DNA of 16,441 bases, from NCBI GenBank assembly GCA_937899715.1, contig CALCNX010000042.1, positions 1 through 16,441 on the forward strand, written 5' to 3'. Shown here piece by piece: positions 1 to 7,875 of this stretch. Position 1 is the stretch's first letter. The number at the start of each line of letters is the position of its first letter. Origin of the DNA: an uncultured bacterium (GTDB lineage Bacteria; Bacteroidota; Ignavibacteria; Kapaibacteriales; UBA4661). The notes under the pieces are model-generated. The model saw nothing but the letters and a program-made list of their open reading frames with translations. It did no database searches and had not been told where the DNA came from. The translations under genes were made by a program, and so were the position numbers.

Positions 1-28
1 TTCACGCCTCTTCGGAACAACGATGTTC

Positions 29-93
29 AGTAGAGACGCGCCTTCTGCATTGCACACTCTGCAATGTATGTTCTTAGGAAGCGCGTCTCTACT
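29..93. repeat. 65-nt palindromic repeat, possibly a dispersed MITE/REP-like element or terminator
   Basis: The outer arms at 29-41 (AGTAGAGACGCGC) and 81-93 (GCGCGTCTCTACT) are perfect 13-bp inverted repeats. Inside them, 43-45 can pair with 78-80, and 46-54 (TGCATTGCA) pairs with 60-68 (TGCAATGTA) with one G-U, leaving a 5-nt loop. The whole unit therefore folds into one long nested hairpin. From memory, palindromes starting with GTAGAGACG are scattered as small repeats in several bacterial phyla, so a non-coding mobile or REP-like repeat is likely. A T-rich stretch follows at 93-102, so it could also end transcription of a gene upstream of the window. No second copy occurs in this window. 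Confidence 0.7.
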
Positions 94-159
94 TTATTTT
101 TTATGGCAGACTTGGAGTAGAACATTGTTTGATAGTCAGCTAACAAAAAGGTAATTGCT

Positions 160-375
160 ATGATGAACAAATACGTTGTAATCCTGAACTACGCCATGCG
201 CAGTATGGTGGTTATCATCGGCTTGGCTTGGGTCTTCGGACTCATTCCGGCAGTGAGTTTCGACCCGAATGTACGAATGTTTGGTGTCGTGTTTATTTTG
301 TTCGGTGCCTATCGCCTAGCGACCTTTTGGTCGCAACATCAAGAATACAAACGCTACAATAATGATAACGACTAA
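160..375 (+). CDS. Small two-helix inner-membrane protein, unknown function
   Basis: This is a 71-residue protein with two hydrophobic segments, about residues 14-33 and 41-57, joined by a short loop (SFDPNVR) and followed by a polar charged tail ending NNDND. It is therefore probably a small integral inner-membrane protein. An AAAAAGGT ribosome-binding sequence lies about 6 nt before the first of two adjacent ATG codons (160 and 163). The PstS-like gene begins 24 nt after its stop, so the two are probably cotranscribed. I do not recognise a named family. From memory, small membrane proteins occur beside ExbB/ExbD/TonB-PstS-TPR clusters in Bacteroidota, so a role in that membrane assembly is possible; this is inference from neighbourhood only. 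Confidence 0.7.
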   Translation: MMNKYVVILNYAMRSMVVIIGLAWVFGLIPAVSFDPNVRMFGVVFILFGAYRLATFWSQHQEYKRYNNDND

Positions 376-399
376 CAACAACTATTTTCTTAAAGTACT

Positions 400-1344
400 A
401 TGCGTTTCAAACTACTTTTCGCTCTAGCACTTGCATCTTGCTGCGCAACAATCTTTATGGCTGCTTCCTGCGAACAGAAACGACAAGAAAATGGTGAGCC
501 TATCGAAACCGCCACCACAGGCAAAGCGATAATTCTCTGCGACGAAAGCATTGCAGAGCGTATGAAGCCTGCATTTGCCCTTTTTGACTCTTCATACTCA
601 GAGGCAAAAGTGGAAGTAGTACCTGTTTCGGCACGCGAAGGGATGTCGCAATTATTCGCTACCAAAGCACGGGGCGTTATCGTATCGCGTCCGTATTTGG
701 CAGATGAGGATTCAGTTTTGAAAGCAAACAAGCTCCCGCCTCACGCTACAACGATTATTGCTACCGATGCTCTTGTGTTCTTTGTACAGCGCAATTTCCC
801 ACTGGATACTATCTCGCTTGACCAACTAAAAAAACTTTTTACCGACCAATCTGCATCACTTCGCGGGATGTTCCCGCAGCTTAAGACAGAGCCTACGTTC
901 ATTAGCCCTGACGCAAACTCGTCGGAGTATGGCAATATCCTTCTCGCCCTCACAAAAAACACCTCTCCACAACGTGCCATGACGCTTGTGAAGAATGCCG
1001 ACTCAGCCCGCCGCCTTGTGGCAGCGAACCCGAATGCAATCGGTGTGGGGTATTTATGGCAGTATGCAGGCGATAAACAATTCAAAATGTTGAAAATTGG
1101 CTTCCAAGACACGGCAGGCACGTACATTAGACCCAAGCCTGTTCACCAAGGATATGTGGTGATGGGTAAATATCCGCTTGCGATTAGTATTCGCGGAATT
1201 GTGCTGGAAGACCGACGCAATCTTCCTTGGGGATTTATGACCTTTTTGCGCAACGATGTTCGTGCAAAACAATACTTCCTCAAGTCCGGTATTGTACCGG
1301 AAGGTGCAAAATTTGATATTGTACCAACCGAAGAAGAGGATTAA
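400..1344 (+). CDS. PstS-like substrate-binding lipoprotein
   Basis: This 314-residue protein has a lipoprotein signal peptide: positive start MRFK, hydrophobic stretch, then MAASC with the lipidated Cys at residue 24. The mature part resembles the PBP-like phosphate/molybdate binding family (PstS type). It has the early strand GKAIILCDESIAERMKPAF, a VSRPYLADED segment where the ligand-binding hinge falls, and a SPDANSSEYGNILL segment matching the glycine/serine ligand loop before a helix. The family binds oxyanions for ABC transporters, but no permease or ATPase gene is nearby; the neighbours are a small membrane protein and a TPR protein. In many Bacteroidota such orphan PstS-like proteins sit beside TonB/ExbD genes, so a role linked to TonB function rather than phosphate import is plausible. 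The ATG at 400 has only a weak upstream TAAAG. Confidence 0.75.
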   Translation: MRFKLLFALALASCCATIFMAASCEQKRQENGEPIETATTGKAIILCDESIAERMKPAFALFDSSYSEAKVEVVPVSAREGMSQLFATKARGVIVSRPYLADEDSVLKANKLPPHATTIIATDALVFFVQRNFPLDTISLDQLKKLFTDQSASLRGMFPQLKTEPTFISPDANSSEYGNILLALTKNTSPQRAMTLVKNADSARRLVAANPNAIGVGYLWQYAGDKQFKMLKIGFQDTAGTYIRPKPVHQGYVVMGKYPLAISIRGIVLEDRRNLPWGFMTFLRNDVRAKQYFLKSGIVPEGAKFDIVPTEEED

Positions 1345-1425
1345 TGCCCCGTTTGCAGCACCCTATTTTCGGGTGTACGGTTCATTAAACTTTTCGCTCC
1401 TTAACTCTTTTCCAACAGGTAGTTT

Positions 1426-3315
1426 ATGACGCAAAATCACTCATTTTCCGTATCATCTTCATTACAACGCACTATGAAACGACAGCCCCTTTACCGACTC
1501 TTTATGCTTGGAGCCTGCTTGATGCTTGCTTTCGCGCCTATTTTTGCGCAAGGCAATCTCCAAAAAGCAAAAGAGCAATTCACTGCAAAAGAATATCCTG
1601 CCGCATTACCGCTTGCACAGGCTGCAGTGAAAGAAAATCCGCGCGACCTCGCATCCTTACTGCTTCTGGGCGATATTTACGACGCTCTGGATCAGCAAGA
1701 TTCTTCGCTTGCCTATTACCAGAAAGCGCAAGAGGTGGATTACTGGAAGCCTGAAGTCATGCGCAAAGTTACGCTTGGTTTATCGGCAGTCGGCAAACAC
1801 GCCGAGGCGCTGAAAAAAGGCGAAGAACTTACCAAAACCTTTCCGAAGGATGCCGAGAGTTTCTTAGTTCTTAGCCAAGTCTATGTCGCCGGTAATGAAG
1901 CCCCTAGTTTCCCCAAAGACGCACTCACCAAAGCGGATGCGGCTGTGATTAAAGCACAATCCATCAACAAAGAGCTTCCCACTACTTATGTGGCTCGTGG
2001 CGATATTTACTTTGCACAGCGCGTGTTTGAGTTGGCAAAAGACAACTATGAAGAAGCTCTCAAACGCGACCCGAATCTGCTGGACTCTCGCAGCAAACTT
2101 GCCGAGGCATACTTCCGAATGGCAAACAACCCCGGGACAAGCAAAGAAGACAATATCAAATTGGTTAATGAATCGCTGAAACAATGGGACATCATCACCA
2201 AAGCAGACACTAATAATGCAAAGGCTTTCTTCAATAAAAGTAAAATTCAGTATTTGGCGAAAAAATATGCTGAGGCTATTCCTACGCTCCAACGCTATTT
2301 GAAACTGAAGCCCGATGCTCCGCTATCACGCTGGTATTTGGCTCAATCGGCGTTTATTCTGCTTGAAACCGAGAAAAAAGAATATGACACTGCTCTTGTA
2401 GATTACCTCGAAATGTCGAAAAAAGCGATTGACACGGTTGCTGATAGAGCGGATTTGATGATTGCAAAAACGCTTCTCTACAAACGTAGCTTTTGCAAGT
2501 CCTCCGAAAAATTTTCCGAGATTTCAGCAAATAAAGGCTTAAAAGCTGAGGATATTGAGCTTTATGCCCGTGCTGCTATTAACTGCGGCGATACTGCAAC
2601 AGCTGTACGTGAGTACAAAAAGTTTTTCGATAAAAACCCGAAAAGCTGCAAATTGATGATGTCTATTGGTACTGCACTCTACACGTGGCGACAGTACGAT
2701 GATGCTATCGAAATTTTCCGTAAACGCCTCGACGGTACAAACTGCCCACCAGATAGCTTGAATGCCCGTGCCTACTACTACATCGGCGCAGCATTCTTCT
2801 CGAAAAACAAATTAGATTCAGCGCTTCCAGCGTTGCAAGAATCCATCAAGCTCGACCCCAAAGCACTTTACGTCCGCAGCCAACTTGCTTCTACATTCAT
2901 GGAGATGAAAAAGACAAAAGAAGCAAAAGAAGAATTCCTCAAAATTCTTGAAGCTGGCAAAGCTGACCCGGTGAAGTCTAAGCGTGATGTAAACAATGCA
3001 ATTAGCACTCTCTGCCGTATAGCAAACGGCTCGAAAAACTGGGCTGAGTTGAAAAAATACGCCCAAGAGTGGACAACGCTTGACCCCGATAACGCTTATG
3101 GCTGGTTCTATTCGGCAATCGCTGCACAAAACTTGCAAGACACCCCGAATGCTTGCAAATACTACCAAGAGACCATCAAGCGTATGAAAGCCTCGCCTAC
3201 ACCAGACGCTAAAATGATTAACAATCTGGAAACACAATTGGAAGCACTTGGCTGCGCAGGCACCGGTGCTGCTCCCGCAGCAGACCCCAAAGGTGCTAAA
3301 AAAGGTAAAAAATAA
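1426..3315 (+). CDS. Secreted tetratricopeptide-repeat protein
   Basis: This is a 629-residue protein. A hydrophobic export signal ends near FAQG (about residue 42). The body is made of helical TPR units, for example A-x-x-L-A-Y-A-type pairs near residues 50-130, 185-230, 268-310 and 410-505, where the repeat signature (LLLGDIYDALDQQDSSLAYY, YIGAAFFSKNKLDSALPAL) is clear. The C-terminus is a basic tail (GAKKGKK). TPR proteins are scaffolds for protein-protein contact; here the place would be the periplasm. The gene lies 81 nt after the PstS-like gene on the same strand and before a strong terminator. The start at 1426 has an ACAGGTAG ribosome-binding sequence; a second ATG at 1474 gives a shorter, more classical signal peptide (MKRQPLYRLFMLG) but has no Shine-Dalgarno, so 1426 was kept with some doubt. 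Confidence 0.85.
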   Translation: MTQNHSFSVSSSLQRTMKRQPLYRLFMLGACLMLAFAPIFAQGNLQKAKEQFTAKEYPAALPLAQAAVKENPRDLASLLLLGDIYDALDQQDSSLAYYQKAQEVDYWKPEVMRKVTLGLSAVGKHAEALKKGEELTKTFPKDAESFLVLSQVYVAGNEAPSFPKDALTKADAAVIKAQSINKELPTTYVARGDIYFAQRVFELAKDNYEEALKRDPNLLDSRSKLAEAYFRMANNPGTSKEDNIKLVNESLKQWDIITKADTNNAKAFFNKSKIQYLAKKYAEAIPTLQRYLKLKPDAPLSRWYLAQSAFILLETEKKEYDTALVDYLEMSKKAIDTVADRADLMIAKTLLYKRSFCKSSEKFSEISANKGLKAEDIELYARAAINCGDTATAVREYKKFFDKNPKSCKLMMSIGTALYTWRQYDDAIEIFRKRLDGTNCPPDSLNARAYYYIGAAFFSKNKLDSALPALQESIKLDPKALYVRSQLASTFMEMKKTKEAKEEFLKILEAGKADPVKSKRDVNNAISTLCRIANGSKNWAELKKYAQEWTTLDPDNAYGWFYSAIAAQNLQDTPNACKYYQETIKRMKASPTPDAKMINNLETQLEALGCAGTGAAPAADPKGAKKGKK

Positions 3316-3350
3316 GGTTCGGCAAAAAACCGTTCCGTAAATGTAAATTA

Positions 3351-3388
3351 AAAGCCCTGTGTGAAGATTATTCACACAGGGCTTTTTT
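3351..3388. terminator. Strong bidirectional intrinsic terminator
   Basis: AAAGCCCTGTGTGAA (3351-3365) and TTCACACAGGGCTTT form a perfect 15-bp stem around a 5-nt GATTA loop, followed by a T run to 3388. The other strand has a T-rich tail as well. It lies between the convergent TPR gene and the flavoprotein gene and can serve both. Confidence 0.92.
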
Positions 3389-3431
3389 GTGGGTTGTTTT
3401 CAAAACAGGTATCACAACTTTCGATAGATTT

Positions 3432-4958
3432 TTAGACAGCCTTTGCCACACCGTTGGAACCATTCACGAAATAATTGATTTCCGTTGTGACACCATTTGC
3501 CACTCGCGCACAACGCAAATCGCCCGGGAACACTTGCGGCTTCAGAATGGAATTACCGAGAAGCATCCGTACACATTCCTGCGCACCCTCCACAATGGAC
3601 GGGTGCGGGTGAATCAGCTCGGAAAGCTCGGCAATACCTTTGCCCATATGAATAAGCAGTGCTGCTGCTTGGATAGCACTGGAAGACTGCTCACCCACAA
3701 TCCGCATTCCCAGCAAACGCATCTCATCGTCGTCACTGACAAGGATTTTATACAATCCCTTCAAACTCCGCATTGCCATTGCCCGGTTAATATAATTATA
3801 CGCAAAGGTTGCCACGCGATATGGGATGCCCTTTGCCATGAGAGCCTGCTCGTTTGCACCCACTCCCGACGACTCGGGCATAAGAAACATAATCGTTGAA
3901 ATATTCTCGTAACTCAAGTGCTTATTCCCCGGATTGAATATCGTTTCGATGACGTGCCGCCCTTCCAGCTCGCCCACATTTACAAGGCAAATATCTGCCG
4001 TCAAATCACCGACGGCAAAGATATTCGGAATATTCGTGCGCCCGTCGCTGTCAACGATAAAATTATTCGCATCAGTCAGCGCAAGACCTATCTCTCGTAC
4101 ACCCAAGCCATCCACAGCTGCGACGCGCCCAATAGAAATGAGGGCTTTTTCGACATTGTAGGTTTCCCTGCGACCATCTTTATACTTGAGTGTATAGTTC
4201 ACACGCCCGTTTTCGTCCGTGACCATACTTTCTAACGAGGCATTGCGGTGAATCATCATGCCACTTGCGATGAAATTTTCGGTAATCATTTCGGAAATAT
4301 CTTTATCCTCAAACGGCAAGATGTGGTCAGCCTTGTCAATAAGGCGTACATCGGTCATACCGAAATTGGAGAAGATAGATGCAAACTCACAACCAATTAC
4401 CCCCGCACCCAGAATTACCATGCTGTCAGGAAATTTTGTCCAATTACCGATGCCGTCGCTGGTAACAATATTCTGCTCGTCAATCACAACATTCGGCAAT
4501 TTGCGCGGGATACTTCCCGTAGCAAGCACAATATATTCGGCATCAATCATTTCCACGCCTTTAGGCGTTGTTACTTCGATTTGATTGGCAGATTTGAGTG
4601 TACCGAAGCCGTGAATAAAGCGGAAACGGTCGCAACAGATGTGCTCTGCCAGCTCGTTGACCTGCTTGGCAAGTTGTTCGTGGCGCTCCTGTACGGCTTT
4701 GTTGGCGACTTTGATAATGGTCGGAAAGTCCAGTTTGTAATCGAATACCGTGTATCCTCGCTCGGTTACACGCAAACGCCGAACATCACGTGACAATTCC
4801 CAGAGCGTCTTGGAAGACAATGCCCCATTGTAGATTGCAGCGCCGCCCAGTTTATCTTTTTCAATCAAAATAACGCGCTTTCCAAAGTCCAGCGCCCGCA
4901 TTGCGGCTGCGTACCCCGCCGGTCCGCCCCCAATGACGCATACATCACAGCTTTGCAT
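3432..4958 (-). CDS. Dihydrolipoamide-dehydrogenase/transhydrogenase-like flavoprotein lacking the redox disulfide
   Basis: This 508-residue protein has the class I pyridine nucleotide-disulfide oxidoreductase layout. It has an FAD dinucleotide motif GGGPAG (10-15), an ATGSIPRKLP segment (146-155), an NAD(P) motif GAGVIG (184-189) followed by Asp208 at the end of strand 2 (which suggests NAD), the second FAD motif IFAVGD (313-318), and a dimerisation domain with HPHPSIVE (450-457) carrying the catalytic-type His452/Glu457 pair. The canonical active-site sequence GGTCLNVGCIPSK is replaced by GGAAIYNGALSSK (38-50), so both redox cysteines are alanines. It therefore cannot do the standard lipoamide or disulfide reaction. 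SthA-type soluble transhydrogenases lack only the second Cys. NAD(P)H-dependent oxidation or transhydrogenation is possible; the substrate is unknown. AGGA lies 7-10 nt before the ATG. The next gene upstream is 87 nt away on the same strand. Confidence 0.85.
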   Translation of the reverse strand: MQSCDVCVIGGGPAGYAAAMRALDFGKRVILIEKDKLGGAAIYNGALSSKTLWELSRDVRRLRVTERGYTVFDYKLDFPTIIKVANKAVQERHEQLAKQVNELAEHICCDRFRFIHGFGTLKSANQIEVTTPKGVEMIDAEYIVLATGSIPRKLPNVVIDEQNIVTSDGIGNWTKFPDSMVILGAGVIGCEFASIFSNFGMTDVRLIDKADHILPFEDKDISEMITENFIASGMMIHRNASLESMVTDENGRVNYTLKYKDGRRETYNVEKALISIGRVAAVDGLGVREIGLALTDANNFIVDSDGRTNIPNIFAVGDLTADICLVNVGELEGRHVIETIFNPGNKHLSYENISTIMFLMPESSGVGANEQALMAKGIPYRVATFAYNYINRAMAMRSLKGLYKILVSDDDEMRLLGMRIVGEQSSSAIQAAALLIHMGKGIAELSELIHPHPSIVEGAQECVRMLLGNSILKPQVFPGDLRCARVANGVTTEINYFVNGSNGVAKAV

Positions 4959-5045
4959 GATAAATTCCTAAAGGTTTGAGAAATGAGTGTGTTTTTGGTG
5001 GTTATCGCAAATGGAGTGCCAATTTTGTTGTCTGTCCCACTAATT

Positions 5046-6491
5046 CTATTCATCCGTGCGTGGCGCAAAAATACTGCTCCACCGGGAGAAAAGATTCGAT
5101 TTTGTTTGGTCTGCTTCGGCAGCACTCGTAGTATCGGTGGTGCGCGGTGGTTCGGAAACGGAACTGTCGGTCTTGGGAATTTCTTCATCGGGCGGAATCA
5201 TCACATATTCCGCGTCCTGAATCTCCGGTTGGGCTTCGCTCGTCTCTAACTCTTGCATCATTGCCGCCAAACCGAGTAGTTCCGTGCCGAATGTTTGCGG
5301 CAGGTCTTGCTCTTGATTTTCAGTTAATGTGCTTGCTGTTGTGCTTTTCAGCGTACTTTCATTATGATATGCATCTGCTTCATATTCCGCCTGAGCCAAG
5401 TCCGATACGGAATCATCTGTCACTTCTTCGCCAAGAATAGAGACTCTTATTGTCTCGGCAGGTGGCAGCTCTGTGATGCCGGGTTCTGATACAGACACGT
5501 CGCTTGCAACGATGGTTTCTGCGGGTACAGTCGGCTTCGGCGTTCGCTTTGCCGCACCGAGAGCCAGTTCACCGATGGTATCGTCGGCTTTTATAATCGG
5601 CTCATCATCGAAGGCAAGCGGCAAGGTCATCGGGTCGGCATGAAGCGAAGGCGGTAACGGCGTTTCTTGCTCTAACTTACTCACAATATCATTCAGCAAA
5701 TGAAGAAACTCACGCTGCCCCACGTACCGCAGAGAGCGTGTTTTCATCACGTCTTCAAGTTCTTGAGCAATGCGGTAAATACCTTTGTCGTCCAGAAAAA
5801 CAATAATAGCCGGCATTGGTACTTTGCCGCGATACTGCTGTAAAGCACGGTCGGTGGCATGGATTTCGTCGAACATTTCATAAATCGGCGTGAGCAAATC
5901 CGTAAATTCGTCGGGAGAATATTCCAGAATCACATCATTGTCCACGTTCTGAAGCGTTCGGTCAAATTCCACAACCGATACAAGCGACGTGTGCTTCACG
6001 GCGTGTTTCGTGGGGGCTTCGCTTTGCTTCGCCGCAATCCACCTGCGGAAACCATCAAGCAAATAATCATATTCCAAGAAATAATCCATCCTGAGTAGCA
6101 CCTCGCTCAAAGTCTTCGTTGGTTCGCCACGATAGACAAACCATTTGAGCGTGGTGCGCGGACGCAGGATATAATTGAAACGCGTCTTGACGGCAAGGTC
6201 AATCGCGGAGGTGAGGTCTTGGTGATCGAAGCGGGCGGCTTCCATACGGTAGCGATCGGCTTCGACGGTATGAAGAGCAAGCTGTTCGTGTGCGTAGTCG
6301 AAACGTGGATTGGCAGCGCGTTGAAGCTGCTCCTCAAAAATCCACCACTGAGCTTCGGCACCAAAAAAATTTCGATAAAAGACCGGAATATCAGCCCGTT
6401 CACGAATTTCTTGCCAATAGATAAACTGCTGCGCAGCCGCCAAGCGTTGCGTCAGAAGCTCTTTTGCTCGCTGTATCTCACGTTCAAACAT
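5046..6491 (-). CDS. Unrecognised protein with folded N-half and acidic disordered C-half
   Basis: I do not recognise this 481-residue protein. Residues 1-275 look folded and mostly helical. They are rich in Trp, Tyr, Phe and Arg, with an aromatic stretch near 39-51 (YRNFFGAEAQWW), a strand-like segment at 225-234 (MPAIIVFLDD) and a final helix (FLHLLNDIVSKLEQE). Residues 276-460 are acidic, rich in Ser/Thr/Glu/Pro and probably unstructured. The last residues, NLFSRWSSIFAPRTDE, are suddenly hydrophobic and aromatic and could be a docking peptide. There is no signal peptide or membrane helix, so it is probably cytoplasmic. The ATG lies in one arm of a 10-bp inverted repeat and lacks a Shine-Dalgarno sequence. 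Neighbours are the flavoprotein (87 nt) and the ATP-grasp gene (107 nt), both on the same strand. Confidence 0.7.
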   Translation of the reverse strand: MFEREIQRAKELLTQRLAAAQQFIYWQEIRERADIPVFYRNFFGAEAQWWIFEEQLQRAANPRFDYAHEQLALHTVEADRYRMEAARFDHQDLTSAIDLAVKTRFNYILRPRTTLKWFVYRGEPTKTLSEVLLRMDYFLEYDYLLDGFRRWIAAKQSEAPTKHAVKHTSLVSVVEFDRTLQNVDNDVILEYSPDEFTDLLTPIYEMFDEIHATDRALQQYRGKVPMPAIIVFLDDKGIYRIAQELEDVMKTRSLRYVGQREFLHLLNDIVSKLEQETPLPPSLHADPMTLPLAFDDEPIIKADDTIGELALGAAKRTPKPTVPAETIVASDVSVSEPGITELPPAETIRVSILGEEVTDDSVSDLAQAEYEADAYHNESTLKSTTASTLTENQEQDLPQTFGTELLGLAAMMQELETSEAQPEIQDAEYVMIPPDEEIPKTDSSVSEPPRTTDTTSAAEADQTKSNLFSRWSSIFAPRTDE

Positions 6492-6561
6492 AGCGTAGGG
6501 CGAATTGGGAAGGACGAATATATTTTTCGTAAGAGGCTGAAAACGCTCATTCTACGCTATG
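6489..6561 (-). promoter_or_regulatory. Inverted repeat that encloses a start codon
   Basis: CATAGCGTAG (6489-6498) and CTACGCTATG (6552-6561) are perfect 10-bp inverted repeats 53 nt apart. On the minus-strand transcript the downstream arm ends exactly with the AUG of the 481-residue protein, so the stem would bury the start codon. A regulatory role is inference; only the repeat is seen. Confidence 0.4.
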
Positions 6562-6570
6562 CGCGAGAAC

Positions 6571-6594
6571 ATTCGTTATTCGTCATTCCTCATT
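6571..6594. repeat. Degenerate ATTCGT/GAATNACGAAT repeat, left copy
   Basis: The minus strand reads AATGAGGAATGACGAATAAC here. It matches 19 of 24 bases of the plus strand at 7837-7860, so the two copies form imperfect inverted repeats bracketing the ATP-grasp gene. From memory, short iterated ACGAAT-type spacers occur between genes in several bacterial genomes. Confidence 0.5.
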
Positions 6595-6598
6595 AAAT

Positions 6599-7810
6599 TT
6601 ATGATGTTGCTTTGTCGGGTGCGGGTAATGACATATGGAAATCGTGGTAGAATCGCGGTTGATAATCATCCAGAAGTTCCGTAATGCGATTATAATCAGC
6701 AGATCGGACAATGACTCCCGCATGCTGTGCTTTATTCATACGCCAAACAATTTCAGGGTCGTTGTAGGTGGACATATCGGGCCACTCTTGCTTGGAAAGC
6801 GAGATAATAATTCCCGCATAGTCTTTCCGTGCCTTCGGAGCTTTGTAAGGCTTTGTGCCGTAAGCAATTTCAATTTTTGCCCACTCCGCCCACAGATTCA
6901 CGCCCGTAGCTGCTTCTACCATTTCCACAATGTTTGCGCCGCCCACGCGGGCTGCGGTTTCCATAAAGTAGAGTTTGCCGTCGGCGTGAGATTTGATGAA
7001 TTCTGTGTGCGAGGCTCCATGCCGAAGCCCCAATGCCTTCAAGACCGTTTCATTTGCTTTGAGTGAATCTTTTTCGTCGCTTGAGCCGTGCTCGACGATG
7101 CGGGTGGTGAAGATACCACCTCCGTGCATTACCTCAAAAGGCGGCTTTCCATATTTGCTCACGGCAGCAAAAACGACCTTGCCGTCATACATAAGCGAAT
7201 CTACGTGAAAAATATCGCCGGGCAAAAACTGCTCCACAAGATATGCGGAACGGCGGTCGCCAAGTTCTTCATAGATTTTCCAAAGCTCTTCGTGGGAAGT
7301 TACCTTTTTTACGCCAATCGCCGAAGCCTCGCCGCGCGGCTTGACGATATACGGCAGTGGTACGCGCATTGTGAATGCCTGCACTTGGCTTTCATTCACC
7401 AGATGTACGTAATCAGGTGCGAGAACATTTTCTTCCCAGGCACGACGGCGCATGGCAAGTTTGTCACGAAAATTGCGTGTCACCGTCTCGCCAAAGCCGC
7501 GTATTTGCAGGTGGTCACGAAGCAAGCCTGCCGCTTCAAGGTCATAATCGTCCAACGCGACAATAGCGTCAAGTTTTTCTTTTCGCGCCACATACGAAAC
7601 GCTGTTGATAAGCTCGTTATCATCCCAACGCCCTTCCACATCGCGCAGCACAAACACTTCGTCAATGGACTCGCGGGGCCACGCCGCATTATTCGTGCGT
7701 GGTGCGGTCAGAAGTAGTACGCGGCAGCCTTGACGCTTGCACTCGCGCAAAAATTCTCCGCCTTTGTCATAGCTCGCCAAACACAAAATGGTAAACTCTT
7801 TGTTGCTCAT
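6599..7810 (-). CDS. ATP-grasp carboxylate-amine ligase family protein
   Basis: This 403-residue protein has an N-terminal pre-ATP-grasp fold (about 1-110) with a Rossmann-like first strand, FTILCLASYDKGGEF. The ATP-grasp domain follows, with Lys117 (NFRDK), the nucleotide-binding lysine in IVKPRG (Lys157), VEQFLPGDIFHVD (191-203), GASHTEF with Glu270, and the metal-binding METAARVGG with Glu284 and Arg288. These enzymes activate a carboxylate as an acyl phosphate and join it to an amine or similar nucleophile. It resembles the dipeptide/amino-acid ligase-like branch, but the substrate cannot be told. A GGAGAG ribosome-binding sequence lies 3 nt before the ATG. The MFS gene ends 65 nt upstream of this ATG on the same strand, so the two may act together (product made, then moved), which is inference. 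Confidence 0.82.
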   Translation of the reverse strand: MSNKEFTILCLASYDKGGEFLRECKRQGCRVLLLTAPRTNNAAWPRESIDEVFVLRDVEGRWDDNELINSVSYVARKEKLDAIVALDDYDLEAAGLLRDHLQIRGFGETVTRNFRDKLAMRRRAWEENVLAPDYVHLVNESQVQAFTMRVPLPYIVKPRGEASAIGVKKVTSHEELWKIYEELGDRRSAYLVEQFLPGDIFHVDSLMYDGKVVFAAVSKYGKPPFEVMHGGGIFTTRIVEHGSSDEKDSLKANETVLKALGLRHGASHTEFIKSHADGKLYFMETAARVGGANIVEMVEAATGVNLWAEWAKIEIAYGTKPYKAPKARKDYAGIIISLSKQEWPDMSTYNDPEIVWRMNKAQHAGVIVRSADYNRITELLDDYQPRFYHDFHMSLPAPDKATS

Positions 7811-7836
7811 ATACTCTCCGAAGGAAGATAATTACG

Positions 7837-7860
7837 AATGAAGAATTACGAATGACAAGT
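7837..7860. repeat. Degenerate GAATNACGAAT repeat, right copy
   Basis: This AATGAAGAATTACGAATGAC unit, preceded by a further ATTACG at 7831-7836, lies in the 65-nt gap between the MFS and ATP-grasp genes. It is the inverted partner of the copy at 6571-6594. Confidence 0.5.
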
Positions 7861-7875
7861 CACGTTGAGGACGAA

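Noticed and set aside
400..1344. High-affinity phosphate uptake (pst) operon
   Set aside because: Only the binding-protein type is present; no permease, ATPase or phoU gene is adjacent in the window.
1358..1375. Small CACCC/GGGTG hairpin between the PstS-like and TPR genes
   Set aside because: Only 5 bp with a 7-nt loop and no T run; too weak to call a terminator or attenuator.
2818..3375. 185-codon open frame on the minus strand inside the TPR gene
   Set aside because: It is antisense to a clear TPR coding sequence and crosses its terminator; Cys/Phe-rich composition is typical of a shadow frame.
4248..4793. 181-codon open frame on the plus strand within the flavoprotein gene
   Set aside because: The minus-strand frame carries FAD and NAD motifs in order; the plus-strand frame has no recognisable features.
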